From Camellia lanceoleosa (taxonomy: Eukaryota; Streptophyta; Magnoliopsida; Ericales; Theaceae): a stretch of DNA of 64,000 nt. Of this stretch, positions 23,148 through 33,599 are shown piece after piece. Position numbers and translations under genes: made by a program. The notes beneath the pieces are model-generated. The model did no database searches, was not told the DNA's origin, and saw nothing but the letters and a program-made list of their open reading frames with translations. Location of the stretch: positions 91,357,944 to 91,421,943 of the forward strand of contig CM045763.1 in assembly GCA_025200525.1 (NCBI GenBank). Reading direction: 5' to 3'. Every line of letters begins with the position of its first letter. Position 1 is the first letter of the stretch.

Positions 23148-23844
23148 CCCGGTATACCACTGCATGGAGGACAAGAGAACTTCTGGCCCCCGTTCTCAAT
23201 TTTAGTTGTGCCCTTTCTGGCAAATGCATAGCTTGGCTTGAAGATGAGGCATAAACTGGGCCTACTTTGGCATCTGAAGCTTCTACAAGCTCTGGGAGAG
23301 GGTGCAGGAACACTTGACTTAGCCATGCCCCAAGTTTATTGCTTTAATCTGTACTTTAAAGTTTTTTTTTTCCTGAATGTAATAAAAAGCAACTCCAATT
23401 TGTATCGAGAGTCGGAGAACTCTGTATTGAAATCAATGAAATTGAAGGTTGTGGGTACTGAAATTTTTTCGTTTTGGTCCAAAACTGGTCTAAGTTGTAA
23501 AAAGATTAATTTGAACAAAATCAACTTTTATTAAAACTTTTCAAAACTATTTTCGAGATGGATCACAATTGGACACGCCCAAATGCCCAAGATTTATCGC
23601 TGAGATGCACAACCCCAAATCCAACAACTGGAAAGTTGCCCCTTGTCTGAATAGCACTGCACTGGAGATCACAACCGAACTCTTGAACGCAGAAAAGACA
23701 AAGATGACCAAAACAAATCACATGGACACAGTTGATTTGGAAGTGTTTATGGCTAGACTTCAGAATGAAGTTGCCTATGTATCCCAAAGATGGGAATCAA
23801 GCCTTACGTAGTTTGGTTCAGGTTCACTCGAGTATTAACACTCT
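23148..23844. other. Convergent spacer between ORF B and pol 3' ends
   Basis: Both ORF B (+) and pol (-) end here, so both transcripts would overlap. It is present at 52057-52640 and, reversed, at 57200-57740. Short ORFs differ between copies, so I call it non-coding. Confidence 0.65.
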
Positions 23845-23990
23845 CCTTTTTCATTCTAACTTTTGCCAAGGCCGCCCTTTTTGGGTTTTTAACCTTGCGA
23901 GCTTAGTTTTTCTCATTTCAATTTTTTGTGCTCTAACTTTTGCCTAGGTTGCCTTTTCGGGTTTTCGACCTAGCGAGCCACTCGGGGATA
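23845..23990. repeat. Two-copy repeat of about 75-95 bp just after pol
   Basis: CTAACTTTTGCCAAGGCCGC...GGTT...CCTTGCGAGC and CTAACTTTTGCCTAGGTTGC...GGTTTTCGACCTAGCGAGC are diverged tandem copies. Each has an inverted CCTAGG/CCTAG-type arm. Retained in all three copies. Confidence 0.65.
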
Positions 23991-25202
23991 GTATTTCTTT
24001 AACTTGTCCATGTTGATCGGTTGGGAGAATTCGGGGCCATCTAAATCCATCAGAATGACAACTCCACCTGACCAGATAGATTTGATGATGTAAGGACCAG
24101 TCCAATTGGGTCTGAACTTGCCCCTAGGGTCATGGATGGGAGCTCGGTTGTCTTTGAGCACCAAATCCCCTTATTTCAGATTCCTGGACTTAACTTTCTT
24201 GTTGAAAGCCCTAGCAATCCTGCGTTGATGACGTTGAATGTAGTACAGTGCTTTCAGCCTTCTTTCATTGAATAGCATGAGTTCTTCGAACCTGCTCTAC
24301 TGCCAATCTACTTCCGTTATTTGGCATTCAGCCATAACCCGCAATGACGGAACCTCAACTTCGATCGGTAGAACAGCCTTCATCCCATAAACCAAGGAAT
24401 ACAGATTTGCCCCAGTAGAAGTTCGAATTGACATCCGGTAGCCCCAAAGAGCAAATGGCAGCTTATCTGGCCAGTCCCTGTAGGTTTCCACCATCTTCTG
24501 TAGAATGTGCTTGATGTTCTTGTTGGTGGCCTCAACAGCTCCGTTGGTTTACGACCGATAAGTGGATGACTTATGAAAAGCCACGTTGTATCTCTCCAAC
24601 AAATCGATCACTTCCTTCTTGAAGTGGGAACCATTGTCCGAAATAATCTTATTCGGGACCCCATAGTGACAGATAATGTTATTCCTGATGAACTTAGCTA
24701 CATGCGATGCCTTCAACACTGCATAGGATTGGGCTTCGACCCACTTTGTAAAGTAGTCTATTGCCACTAGGATGTACTCATGCCCGTTCGATCCCTTCGG
24801 AGTAACTGCCCCAATCACATCAATCCCCCAAACTGAAAATGGCCACAGTGAAGTTATGTTGTACAGCTTTGACGGCGGGATGTTTATGCGATTTGTATGG
24901 ATCTAGCATTTGTGGCATTGCCGGACAAAACCAATACAATCCTCCTCTATGTTTGACCAGTAGTAACCCTATCTGAGAATTTTCTGAGCTAGCATCACTT
25001 TGCTCATGTGCGATCTGCACTCTCCTCCGTGGATGGCCTCCATCTGGCGCCCCGACTCTTCAGCATCAACACACAGTTTATGCATCCCCAGATGACCCCG
25101 TTTGCATAATTTACCTCCGCAAATGATAAACTGAGCTACCATTTGCCAAATTGTCCTCTTGTCTTTGGCATTTGCCCTTGGCGGATAAGCCTCTTTTTCC
25201 AA
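23970..25202 (-). pseudogene. Tat integrase, inner copy, with several stops
   Basis: From high to low coordinates: zinc-binding region (IHGGECRSHM, then a C-x2-C type block), core with IDYFTKWVEA (first Asp), SDNGSHFKKE (second Asp) and AVEATNKNIKH (Glu), then FNERRLKALY and the C-terminal DPRGKFRPNWTGPYIIK. Integrase inserts the cDNA into host DNA. Stops interrupt it, for example TAA at 24549-24551 and TAG at 24297-24299, where the outer copy has CAA and CAG. The frame ends at 23970. Non-functional. Confidence 0.9.
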
Positions 25203-25223
25203 GAAGTTCCAAATGTCATGATA

Positions 25224-26170
25224 CTAGGGGTTTTCATCTTGTACTTCATCTATTGCGACAATCAGTTTGTAGACCGGCACATACCTCTGTTCAATAATGA
25301 TTGGATACATCCGGACCCCCAAAGGGATGTCTATCATGGAAGACAGAGTTGATAAAACGTCAGCAAACCTGTTGCTCTCTCTTAACAGATGCGTGAAGGT
25401 TAACTTCCCAAACCTAGGAATTAGAACGTCGAGGGTTTGGTGATAGATTATCATCTTTTCTTCCTTAACCTTCCAGTCTCCTTTCGCTTGAGACACAACC
25501 AGGTTCAAGTCCCCAATGATGTCCAACCTTTTTGCCCCTAGTTCCAGGGCGGCTTCCAAGCCAACGATACATGCCTTGTACTCTGCTTCGTTGTTTGATA
25601 CCTTGAACTGGAGTTTGAAGGCTAGGGGTATGTGGGAACTATCGGGTGCTATCAGTAACACCCTTATCCCATACCCGTACTGATTTGACGCTCCGTCAAA
25701 GTACATAGTCCAAATCTCTTCTTCGACCTGCAGAATGGCCTCATTTGGGAACAGATACTCTATTGCTTCATCTTCCTCCACTGGGTGATCGGCTAGGAAC
25801 TCCGCTACCGCTCTCCCTTTCACAGACTTGCGAGTCATGTACTTCAAATCGAATTCGAAGAGAAGAAGCAACCAATGGGCTAGCCTACTCGTAAGTGCTG
25901 GTTTCTTGAAGAGATATTTGATGGGATCTAATCTTGAAACCAGAATTACCGAGTGAGCTAACAGGTAGTGCCTCAACTTCCTGGTAGCCCATACCAAGGC
26001 CAAACATGCCTTCTTCAGCAGAGTGTAGCGAGTCTCATATTCCAGCATCTTCTTGCTCAGGTAATAGATAGCCTTCTCCACTTTGTCCTTAGACTCTTAT
26101 GCAAGCATGCAGTCCATTGTCGTGTCGGTTACTGACAGATACAATATCAACGGTTTCCCCGACTTTGGTG
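25224..26170 (-). pseudogene. Tat RNase H plus second (archaeal-type) RNase H, inner copy
   Basis: A 285-codon frame (26081-25224) carries the end of the RT-linked RNase H (KAIYYLSKKMLEYETRY, LEKACLALVWATRKLRHY) and the second RNase H: YFDGASNQYGYG with Asp at about residue 129, SNNEAEYKAC with Glu at about 167, and IIGDLNLVVSQ with Asp at about 191. Two RNase H domains in a row are a mark of the Tat lineage. A frameshift near 26150-26170 and a stop near 26097 separate it from RT; a stop at 25224 precedes the integrase. Confidence 0.9.
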
Positions 26171-26929
26171 GTGACAACACGGCGGGTTCTGTAGATATTG
26201 CTTGATTTGCTCGAAAGCAACTTGGCATCGGTCATCCCATTGGAACTTCTTTCCTTTCTTCATGAGACCAAATAGTGGTTCACAAACCAAGGTTAATTTT
26301 GCAATAAACTGTCTTATGAATTGCATTTTACCCAGAAAGCCTCGCCTCTCATTTTCAGTGCTTGGTGGTGACATTTCTAAGATGGCCTTGATTTTGGAAG
26401 GATCGACCTCAATACCCCTTTGTGTAATCAAGAACCCCAGCATTTTCCCTGCTGTAACACCAAAAGTACATTTTTGAGGATTCAGTCGCAACCGGTATTC
26501 TCTGATCCGTGGGAAAAATTTCTTCAAGGCGGTGCAGTGGCCTTCTCTTTCCTTGGACTTGACAATCATGTCATCCACATACACTTCAACCTCTTTGTGG
26601 ATCATATCGTGTAAGATCGTGGTTGCAGCTCGTTGATAAGTATCCCCAGCATTCTTCAAACCGAACGACATTACCCTATAGCAGTAGGTTCCCCACGGGG
26701 TGGTGAAGGCAGTCTTCTCCCTGTCCTCAGGTGCCATCAGAATCTGGTTATACCCGGAAAACCCATCCATAAATGAGAGCAGCACATGCCCAGCAGTGAA
26801 GTCCACCAATTCGTCGATATGCGGCAGAGGAAAGTCGTCCTTCGGACTGGCTTTGTTCAAATCTCTGAAGTCCACACATACCTGAATTCTGCCATCCTTC
26901 TTTGGCACTGAACTTTGTTGGCCAACCAA
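26147..26929 (-). pseudogene. Tat reverse transcriptase, inner copy, catalytic box intact
   Basis: 260 residues: VPKKDGRIQVCVDFRDLNKA (about 8-27), FMDGFSGYNQI, YCYRVMSFGLKNA, the catalytic YVDDMIVKS at 117-125, LNPQKCTFGV and FLGKMQFIRQFI. The catalytic Asp pair is kept, unlike the outer copy. Frameshifts at about 26915 (upstream) and 26165 (downstream) cut it off from the rest of the polyprotein, so this copy cannot make a full product. Confidence 0.93.
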
Positions 26930-27705
26930 GTAGGATACTCAGATACTAACAGGAACCCTGCATCAATCTGCTTGGTGACCTTTTCTTTGATTTTTAGAGC
27001 CCAATCCGGGCGGATCCTTCGGAGTTTTTGCTTAATAGGTCGGGCCTCAGGGTCAAGAGGGATTCGGTGTTGTAAAATCTCAGGATTGATTCCAGGCATA
27101 TTTTCGTAGGAGCACGTGAAAACATCTTTGAAATCTTTGAATAAAGCGACTAAGCGCTCGCGTTCCTCCAAAGATAATGTGGACCTGATCTGGACCAGAT
27201 GCGGATCCTTTTCAGTACCAACATTAATTGAGGTGATTTCATCAACCAAAGGTTTTACAAACCTCTCATGCTCTCGATCAATCAAATGTTTCAAAATCAG
27301 AGGAATTTCTTCCTCGTCATTTTCATCAAAATTTTGAAACTCCTGATCAATACAATATACTAAAGGCACAGAAAAGTACTCAAAAGCCATAGCGGTACCA
27401 TTCTCATTAGCAATTTCCAGATCGCGTGATTCTTCGGTTACAACCGACTTAAAAGAAAATGAAAAAGATGACCTGGACAACGCAACGGCATTCGGGTTAT
27501 CACCCCCAAGAATACCGGACTCTGACTTAGAAGAACTGGAATCTGATTCCGACTCCACAGACTCTGTGGAATCAGATTTCGGTTCACTACCTGACCCAAA
27601 ACTACTAGATAAAAAGCCTTCCTCATATTGCCAGATGAGGGAAGGTGCGATGGATGCATCCAGAATACCGGAAGAAGGGCCTACAGCCGAGTTATCTCCA
27701 ATCAT
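26857..27705 (-). pseudogene. Pol connector and N-terminal RT, inner copy
   Basis: Begins with a Ser/Glu-rich acidic stretch (about residues 30-75), then the conserved lead-in to Tat RT: LVALFKDFKDVF, the SYENMPGI block, HRIPLDPEARPIKQKLRR and SEYPTWLAN. The frame is lost at about 26915, next to VPKKDG. The equivalent outer stretches are 53339-53752 and 53793-54100. Confidence 0.88.
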
Positions 27706-27744
27706 GGAAACTGAGAAATCAACCCTCGAGCACTCTGGTATGAT

Positions 27745-28500
27745 CTAAGGATCTGAGAGAAGACAGACCAGCGCTGTTTCCTGCTCAAAATCTGTTCCAT
27801 CGGACGCATCCTCTTTGCACTGTTCAGCCACAGCTGGTAGGTCAGTTTGTTCTTTGGCAACTTCATCCCCTGGCAACTGTAAGTCCAAAAAGATCTCAAA
27901 ACCCGGCAAGCGCTGCTTCTCTGAATTCAGCCATGGCTCTGGAAAGCTGCAAAACGGGAAATCTTTCCCTTCCCGGACAAAGCGTCCATTCAGGGTCCCT
28001 TGGATAGGTCTATGCACTAACTCATAGTGCTTCCCAACCTGTTTAGCCTTGGCTCTTCCAGCCATCTCCTTTCCTTTTCTTACCCAATCCTCTTTGGTAG
28101 GTGTGTAACCTAAACCAAAGGTATGGGGATTGTGTGGCACTCCGGCCAATGCGACGACGACCTTTCGGCCACTCCTTCCTAGTCCCATCCCGGGCACATG
28201 TTGAAGCTTGTTCATGAGGTAAATAGATTGTGCACTGACATACAGTCCCTCATCAACAGCTACAAGGTTTTGTACTACCCGAGCCTCAGCTAAGGTGAAC
28301 CCAAACAGGAAGACATCCTTCTCGCCATGTACAATTTCCATGATCGGCGTAGTAACCTCTGGGGGCGGATGTATGGAAGAGTTTCCAAAAACAATTGCCA
28401 TCCCTTTCCCGTAGGGGTACTTCAGCATTTGGTGTAAAGTGGAAGAGACAGCTCTTGGTGCAGCCACGGCCGTCCAAGAAGTAAGTTGAAGGTGGCTGAA
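27745..28500 (-). pseudogene. Protease-RT connector, inner copy
   Basis: Open frame containing LKYPYGKGMAIVFG, EARVVQNL, DEGLYVSAQS, LGRSGRK and LGYTPTKEDWVRKGKEM. These blocks occur between protease and RT in Tat polyproteins. Upstream codons of the frame (up to 28671) are a shadow of the protease in another frame. Matches 52758-53290 in the outer copy. Confidence 0.75.
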
Positions 28501-28504
28501 ACAT

Positions 28505-28838
28505 CTAGAACATGAAATTTGATGTCCTATTGGGCCGGGCCGGCTTGAGTTCTGATTCGCATTGTCCCCATCACCTCCCAACTGGTGTTGTCGTAAGCCT
28601 GAATTACCTGGGCTGTTAGTATGAAATCTGCGGGCTTCAACCTGATAGCGTAGGCCGTATGCGATGGACACACATTTATTGCAGATCCTGTATCAACTAA
28701 GACAATTGGTAACCATTTATCCTTACACTCCACAGAGATGTATAACGGTTTGTTGTGCTCGGAGCCCTCAGGCGGTAATTCTTTGTTTGTGAAGGTCAAA
28801 GTCGGTGAAGTGCCACCTGGGAACACCAATCCCACCAA
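28505..28838 (-). pseudogene. Tat aspartic protease, inner copy
   Basis: Contains LVDTGSAINVCPSHTA: the D-T-G active site of retropepsins, which cut the gag-pol polyprotein. Downstream, AYDNTSWEVMGTMRI is followed by a stop at 28527, just before the expected flap/end block (NLLLGRPWLH can be read beyond it). Confidence 0.9.
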
Positions 28839-29037
28839 CTGTTCGGGGTTGTATCAATAGAAAGCTTAGCCTTGTCCATCGCTAATAGGACAGCCTGCCT
28901 ATGTACCCGCAAGGCCATGAGTAGTCTCCAGATGGAGATGTCTGCTTGAATCTTTTTAGCTGCTTCAGTACAGCTTCCTCCTCTAACAGTTTGCCCTTCT
29001 GCTTCTCAGTTTCCCTGTCTTTCCCGGATGCCTCTGG

Positions 29038-29502
29038 CTAGTCCAAGTGTGGGGGCTTAAAGTACTGCCCACTCCGGGTCATGTGGTTGACTTCTTTGGT
29101 GTACCACGTATCATCCGGGAGATTCTGTCCCCAGTCCTCATCAGTAGGGGCTAGACGCAAATCATCGTCTTTCCACCACATGCCCTCAGCAACCGACAAA
29201 CAACTGTCCGGTTTTGTTGTAGTTGTTTCTGTGCTCACAGCACATTCCGTCCCGACAGGGGCCTTGGCTTTTCTAGCCCTCTGATCAGTCTCGACCCTCT
29301 CTTGTTCAAACCACCTTAGTGCGGCCTCCTGTTCTGTGTTAGCTGTACAAATGCTGCCCGATTCCCTAGTAAAATTCTTCGGACCGGTGCTCTCCGGCAA
29401 TCTCTCCTTATCGTCGACCGTTCCAGCCGTTGCAGATGTTCCGATTTCTGACTGTCCTTGTTTTAACTGAGGTCCCTCATCGATATCTGGCTCATCACTA
29501 AG
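29038..29502 (-). pseudogene. Gag-protease linker, second half
   Basis: Hydrophilic ORF with EQEAALRWFEQERVE and VNHMTRSGQYFKPP, the latter typical of the Tat segment ahead of the protease. The frame enters from 39076 across the Del insertion (see that entry) and ends at a stop at 29038. The gap 28839-29037 reads as linker in other frames. Confidence 0.7.
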
Positions 29503-30551
29503 TGTGATACCCCTATTACGTAATATGTTAATTGGTCCTTAAAATGAGTATGATTATGTGCTTAATATAATTTTGTGTGCTATTATGTGAAAATATGTGG
29601 TTTTGAATTTTTATCTGTTCACCGTAGGGATATCTGTTTGATTATCTGCTTTGGAAATTAAATTGAAGGCCTTATCGGCCACGAAACCCAAAATTGATTG
29701 CGCCATTGTGATTAGCGTAATTTTTAGAGCCTACGGTGAAATTTAATTGAAAATTGATTTGGATCAAATTAATCAGATTAATATTGATGATTTAGTGCCC
29801 AACTATTTAATATTATTAAATAATAGTTAGTGGGTTATGTTGTAAAGACTCTACACCCTCAAATTTCTTCCTTTAGTGCATTTTGGCTGATTTTTGGACT
29901 CAAAGAAGGAGAGAGGGTCGGCTAAGAGGGAGAGGGTGAAAGAAATTGAGAGTTTGATTTTGAAGGCTTGGAATTTGAAGGCCAACTCTAAATTGGACCA
30001 TACATTGAGAGAATTGAGCTTCTAGGTAAGCATTGATTCTTGAATTCATGAGTTTAATGTGTAATCTTGTGTGTTCAAGGGTTGTTTGTGATCAAGAGCA
30101 TGATTTGAGTTTATTTTGTTGAAATTGAGGTTTGTTATGTGCATGCATGTAACAAACCCCCATGGAATCACAAATCTAGCATGTAATTTGTGAAATTGTG
30201 AAAGATTGGTAGTGTAATCCCACATGCAAGCATGTCTTTGTTAAATTTTATGGGAATGAGCACTAATTGCATTATTTGAAGTGAATATGAAGTCAAAAAG
30301 GGCATGCATGTACAGATCATGGGAGTATAAGTCTTGAGTGTTTGAATTTGAGCATGTTGGTGATGAGGTTGTGATATTTTGGGACATGCATGCAAATAAA
30401 TTATGAAATTGAGCTTTAATATGTTGTAAATTATGCTCGTGCCATGTTAGTACATGTCTATGAGTAATTTGAGCTGTAACATGCATAAATTGTTGGTTGA
30501 AAGTCGAAATGAAGCTCAAGAACACAATTCTGAGTTTTCTAGAATTTTGAG

Positions 30552-30782
30552 GTCCGCTCGAGTGGGGAACCTGCCACTCGAGCGGGAAATGCGTGCTCCC
30601 AGTACTTTTTGCAGACTTGATGTCCGCTCGAGCGGGGTAATTCACGCTCGAGCGGGGGAGCTATTTTGACAGGCCTTCCGCTCGAGCGCCCTATTTAACG
30701 TTCGAGCGTATTTTTTATGCAACCAGTACTTTTGCAGGCCTTAAGGGTCTGCTCGAGCGAGGTATTTCATGTTCGAGCGGGG
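30552..30782. repeat. Cluster of CGCTCGAGCG-like palindromes, 5' LTR
   Basis: About eight occurrences of C/TTCGAGCG or CTCGAGTG, mostly in pairs 20-24 bases apart, in an AT-rich LTR. Confidence 0.9.
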
Positions 30783-31086
30783 ACCTTATTTTTTGAAACT
30801 TTGAAAATGCATTGTGTTCTGTTTTTCCGTTCCCTTTCACTTATAAGCACTCTTAGGCATACATTGAGCATTGTAATTGAGTTAAAGAAATAAGAATGAA
30901 GCCGAAAGAGGAATATGTGAATTAAAGAACGGATTGAATTATTTATGACCCATATGTGTTATGTGATATGTAGGGTCAAGCTCCAGGGCAATTCAACCAA
31001 CCGATCACTGTGAGTAATATCTGACATATGTTATTGTCCAATTGCTACTTCTATGTAAGTTTGTAAAGTTCATTAATTTGAATGGT

Positions 31087-31440
31087 GGAGCCAGTTTGAT
31101 ATGAAAGGCCTACGAGCCAGTTTGATATGAAAGGCCTATGAGCCAGTTTAAAATGAAAGGCCTATGAGCCAGTTTGATATGAAAGGCCTATGAGCCAGTT
31201 TGAAATGAAAGGCCTATGAGCCAATTTGAAATGAAAGGCCTATGAGCTAGTTTGATATGAAAGGCCTATAAGCTAGTTTGATATGAAAGACCTATGAGCC
31301 AGTTTGATATGAAAGGCCTATGAGCTAGTTTGAAATGAAAGGCCTATGAGCCAGTTTGATATGAAAGGCCTATGAGCCAGTTTGAAATGGAAGGCCTATG
31401 AGCCAGTTTGATATAAAAGTTTGAAAAGGCCTAAGAGCCA
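31087..31440. repeat. 26-bp tandem array, about 13 units, 5' LTR
   Basis: Unit GAGCCAGTTTGATATGAAAG plus GCCTAT. Units differ by one to three bases. Mirrored at 37950-38300. Confidence 0.95.
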
Positions 31441-31585
31441 GTTTGACATGAATGGATGAATGGATGTAAGGTCGTTTTGATACAAATGAATGGACCGAAG
31501 GTCGTTTTGACATAAATGAATGGGCCGAAGGCCGTTTTGACATAAATGAATGGGCCGAAGGCCGTTTCGACATGAATGGAAATCT
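31440..31585. repeat. About 30-bp array, four units, 5' LTR
   Basis: Unit close to ATGAATGGGCCGAAGGCCGT plus TTTGACATAA. Open on the minus strand only because the period is divisible by three. Confidence 0.88.
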
Positions 31586-32216
31586 GAAGGGGCCAAGGGC
31601 CAAAATGTTTGAAACTACAGTCACTTGATTTGAATTTTGTATATTTATATATATCTGTTAAATAGAAATATGGATTGGGCCCAAGGCCGTTTGGAACATG
31701 TTGTTCTACATTGTTATGTAATTTCTGTATTGGATATTATTCACTGGGCTATCGCTCACGCTCATTCATGTGTTTGTAGGTGAGTCAAGAGAAGTCTAAA
31801 CCCAGCCCCAGTGAAGTCTGCCAGGAACAACAAGAGTTTTGGAGAGTCAGCCTTGTGTCACATGCACGAGACCCATCCTTGCCATTTTGTTATGTATTTA
31901 TACGTTTTCTTGTTGGCAAGGACTTTGTGTATATCTGTATATAGTTTGGATATGGGTTGACTCAGTTTGGATGATCCTGTCTGTAAAGAATTTTATGGTA
32001 CTGTATTCTGTTGTGGGTTATTAACGTATATGCGTATGGTTTGTTTTAAAGTGCATATAAGCACGGCTTTATGGACAAAGTTTTAAATCATTGCTTCCAT
32101 TTGGCCCCTTTACTCTGTTGAGTTACGTCTATTTTGGTTTGAGGCCGTAGGTAATCTCAGGATTACTGGCCGGTTATGTCCTTAACCCATATGGGCGGGT
32201 TCGGGTCATGACAGAG

Positions 32217-32228
32217 TGGTATCAGAGC
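32217..32228 (+). other. Primer-binding site, tRNA-Met type
   Basis: Perfect TGGTATCAGAGC, three bases after the LTR end. Confidence 0.93.
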
Positions 32229-32587
32229 ACGTGTTAATAACTCACACACTTGTCCAAAAGAGCAATAAGCATCTAGAAAAGATCTAGGATGCATTCATGT
32301 GATAAATGTGAACTTAGAAACATCAAGAATATGCTTAATTGTTTTGATATAAACAGTTATGTGTTATAAATTCATGGATTGCTTGCATTGTAAACCATTG
32401 GAATATGTATGCTCTCTTGTATATGCATACTTGTGAATCTTTGTATAAAGTATAATGCAAGTTTAATCAAATAGTGAACTTTAATTATTTTCTGATGATA
32501 TGAAATGACAAGTTCCCTGAAATGCTATGTTTTGCATGAGTGGATGACTGTCTAAATTTTCTTTGAATGTAATTGTGGTATCCTTAG

Positions 32588-32705
32588 CAGAAGCCCTCGC
32601 CTAGGGGACATAATACTGTGGCTGATGGTCATGAGGCCCTAACTCGGGGGAAATAATATTGTGGCACAGGCCCTCGCCCGGGGGAAACAATACCGTGGCT
32701 TATGA
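32588..32705. repeat. Three-copy GC-rich repeat in the Del internal leader
   Basis: GCCCTCGCCTAGGGGA, GCCCTAACTCGGGGGA and GCCCTCGCCCGGGGGA, each followed by an AATA...GTGGC tail. The last contains CGCCCGGGGG. Rest of 32229-33131: nothing recognisable. Confidence 0.7.
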
Positions 32706-33131
32706 ATGAGATATGTTACCAGTTATGCTTGACCAACATGATATGTTACGCTAAAAGAAATACCACACATGATTTGAATATGAGATATGAATTGTTACAC
32801 TACTGTGTATAATAAAATTTATTTTGTTATAGTGCACATACATGAACATATGAATTATGAAAAGTTGCATATGTGCATTCGATTCTGCAAATGGGTGTCA
32901 ATGTGAAATATGACCATGATTGAGTATATAATTACTTAGTGAATGTTCAGCATGCGATATTTGATAAGTATGCAATCATTTGTTAACTATGTGATTAATT
33001 GTGTCGGGATGGTGCATAAAATGAGAATATAACAATGTGTTTATGTGCGAATGTATCCATGTGTATCTGTGTTTATTTTTGTATTTGGCACCCCAGTATT
33101 TGGCAAAGCTTGATGAGAGATTGTGTAGAGT

Positions 33132-33364
33132 ATGGATGAAGTAAGGGCATACGGATTAGAAGGCTCTTCCACAGCCCGACTTGATAGTCTGGAAAGAATA
33201 GTACAAGAAATGGCAGAGATCTTAAGACAACAGCGTCAGTTGCCGCTACGGCAAGAACCTTTGCCACCACCAATGTAAGAAACACCGAAGAGTTTGTTAT
33301 CAAATTTTCTGGGGCTCGTTATAGATGTGGTAGAATGGACCATATGGTAAGGAACTATCCCCGA
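33132..33364 (+). pseudogene. Del-type gag remnant with damaged zinc knuckle
   Basis: A short ORF from the Met at 33132 to 33278 (48 codons) has a coiled-coil-like TARLDSLERIVQEMAEILRQ stretch typical of the start of chromovirus gag. From 33317 the text R-Y-R-C-G-R-M-D-H-M-V-R-N-Y-P-R matches a CCHC zinc knuckle whose first Cys is now Arg and last Cys is now Tyr. The capsid part between them is deleted. Confidence 0.7.
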
Positions 33365-33566
33365 ACTGAACAAACGTTAATAAATCTTCTGCCTCAGTTG
33401 AATTCGTACCAATGGTAGGAATTGCTAATCAAGATAGAGTAATTGTGCTCGTCCCAGAAAGCCCTCAGAATACTGCAACCGTTATCTCAGGTATCTATAC
33501 TGTTTATAAATGAATGCCTATATGTGATTGATTCTGAATTAGTGCATGTGTACATCTTTGTTTGGA

Positions 33567-33584
33567 GTTTTGTTTGATTCGGGT
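33567..33584 (+). pseudogene. Retroviral-type protease active-site remnant
   Basis: Codons read V-L-F-D-S-G, the chromovirus protease active site, followed by a broken Ser/Phe-rich block. Only a few dozen bases are recognisable. Confidence 0.55.
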
Positions 33585-33599
33585 CAGCATGTCCCTTCA

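Larger units (their letters stand above)
29503..32213 (+). repeat. 5' LTR of the Del-type element
   Basis: 2,711 bp. It contains a cluster of CTCGAG palindromes (30552-30782), a 26-bp array (31087-31440), a 30-bp array (31440-31580) and otherwise AT-rich text. Very similar to 36383-39075; the right copy lacks about 27 bases in the CTCGAG cluster. Confidence 0.95.

Noticed and set aside
27745..28671. 308-codon minus-strand ORF as a single intact protein
   Set aside because: Its first part is a shadow of the protease in another frame; only the later part is the genuine connector.
30241..30645. 134-codon minus-strand ORF in the Del LTR, with a copy at 37121-37582
   Set aside because: Present twice only because the LTR is duplicated; no homology recognised and its end differs between the LTRs.
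31370..31624. Minus-strand ORFs with repeated MSKRPSAHSF / CQNGLRPIHL
   Set aside because: Translation of the 26/30-bp LTR arrays; not conserved as protein.
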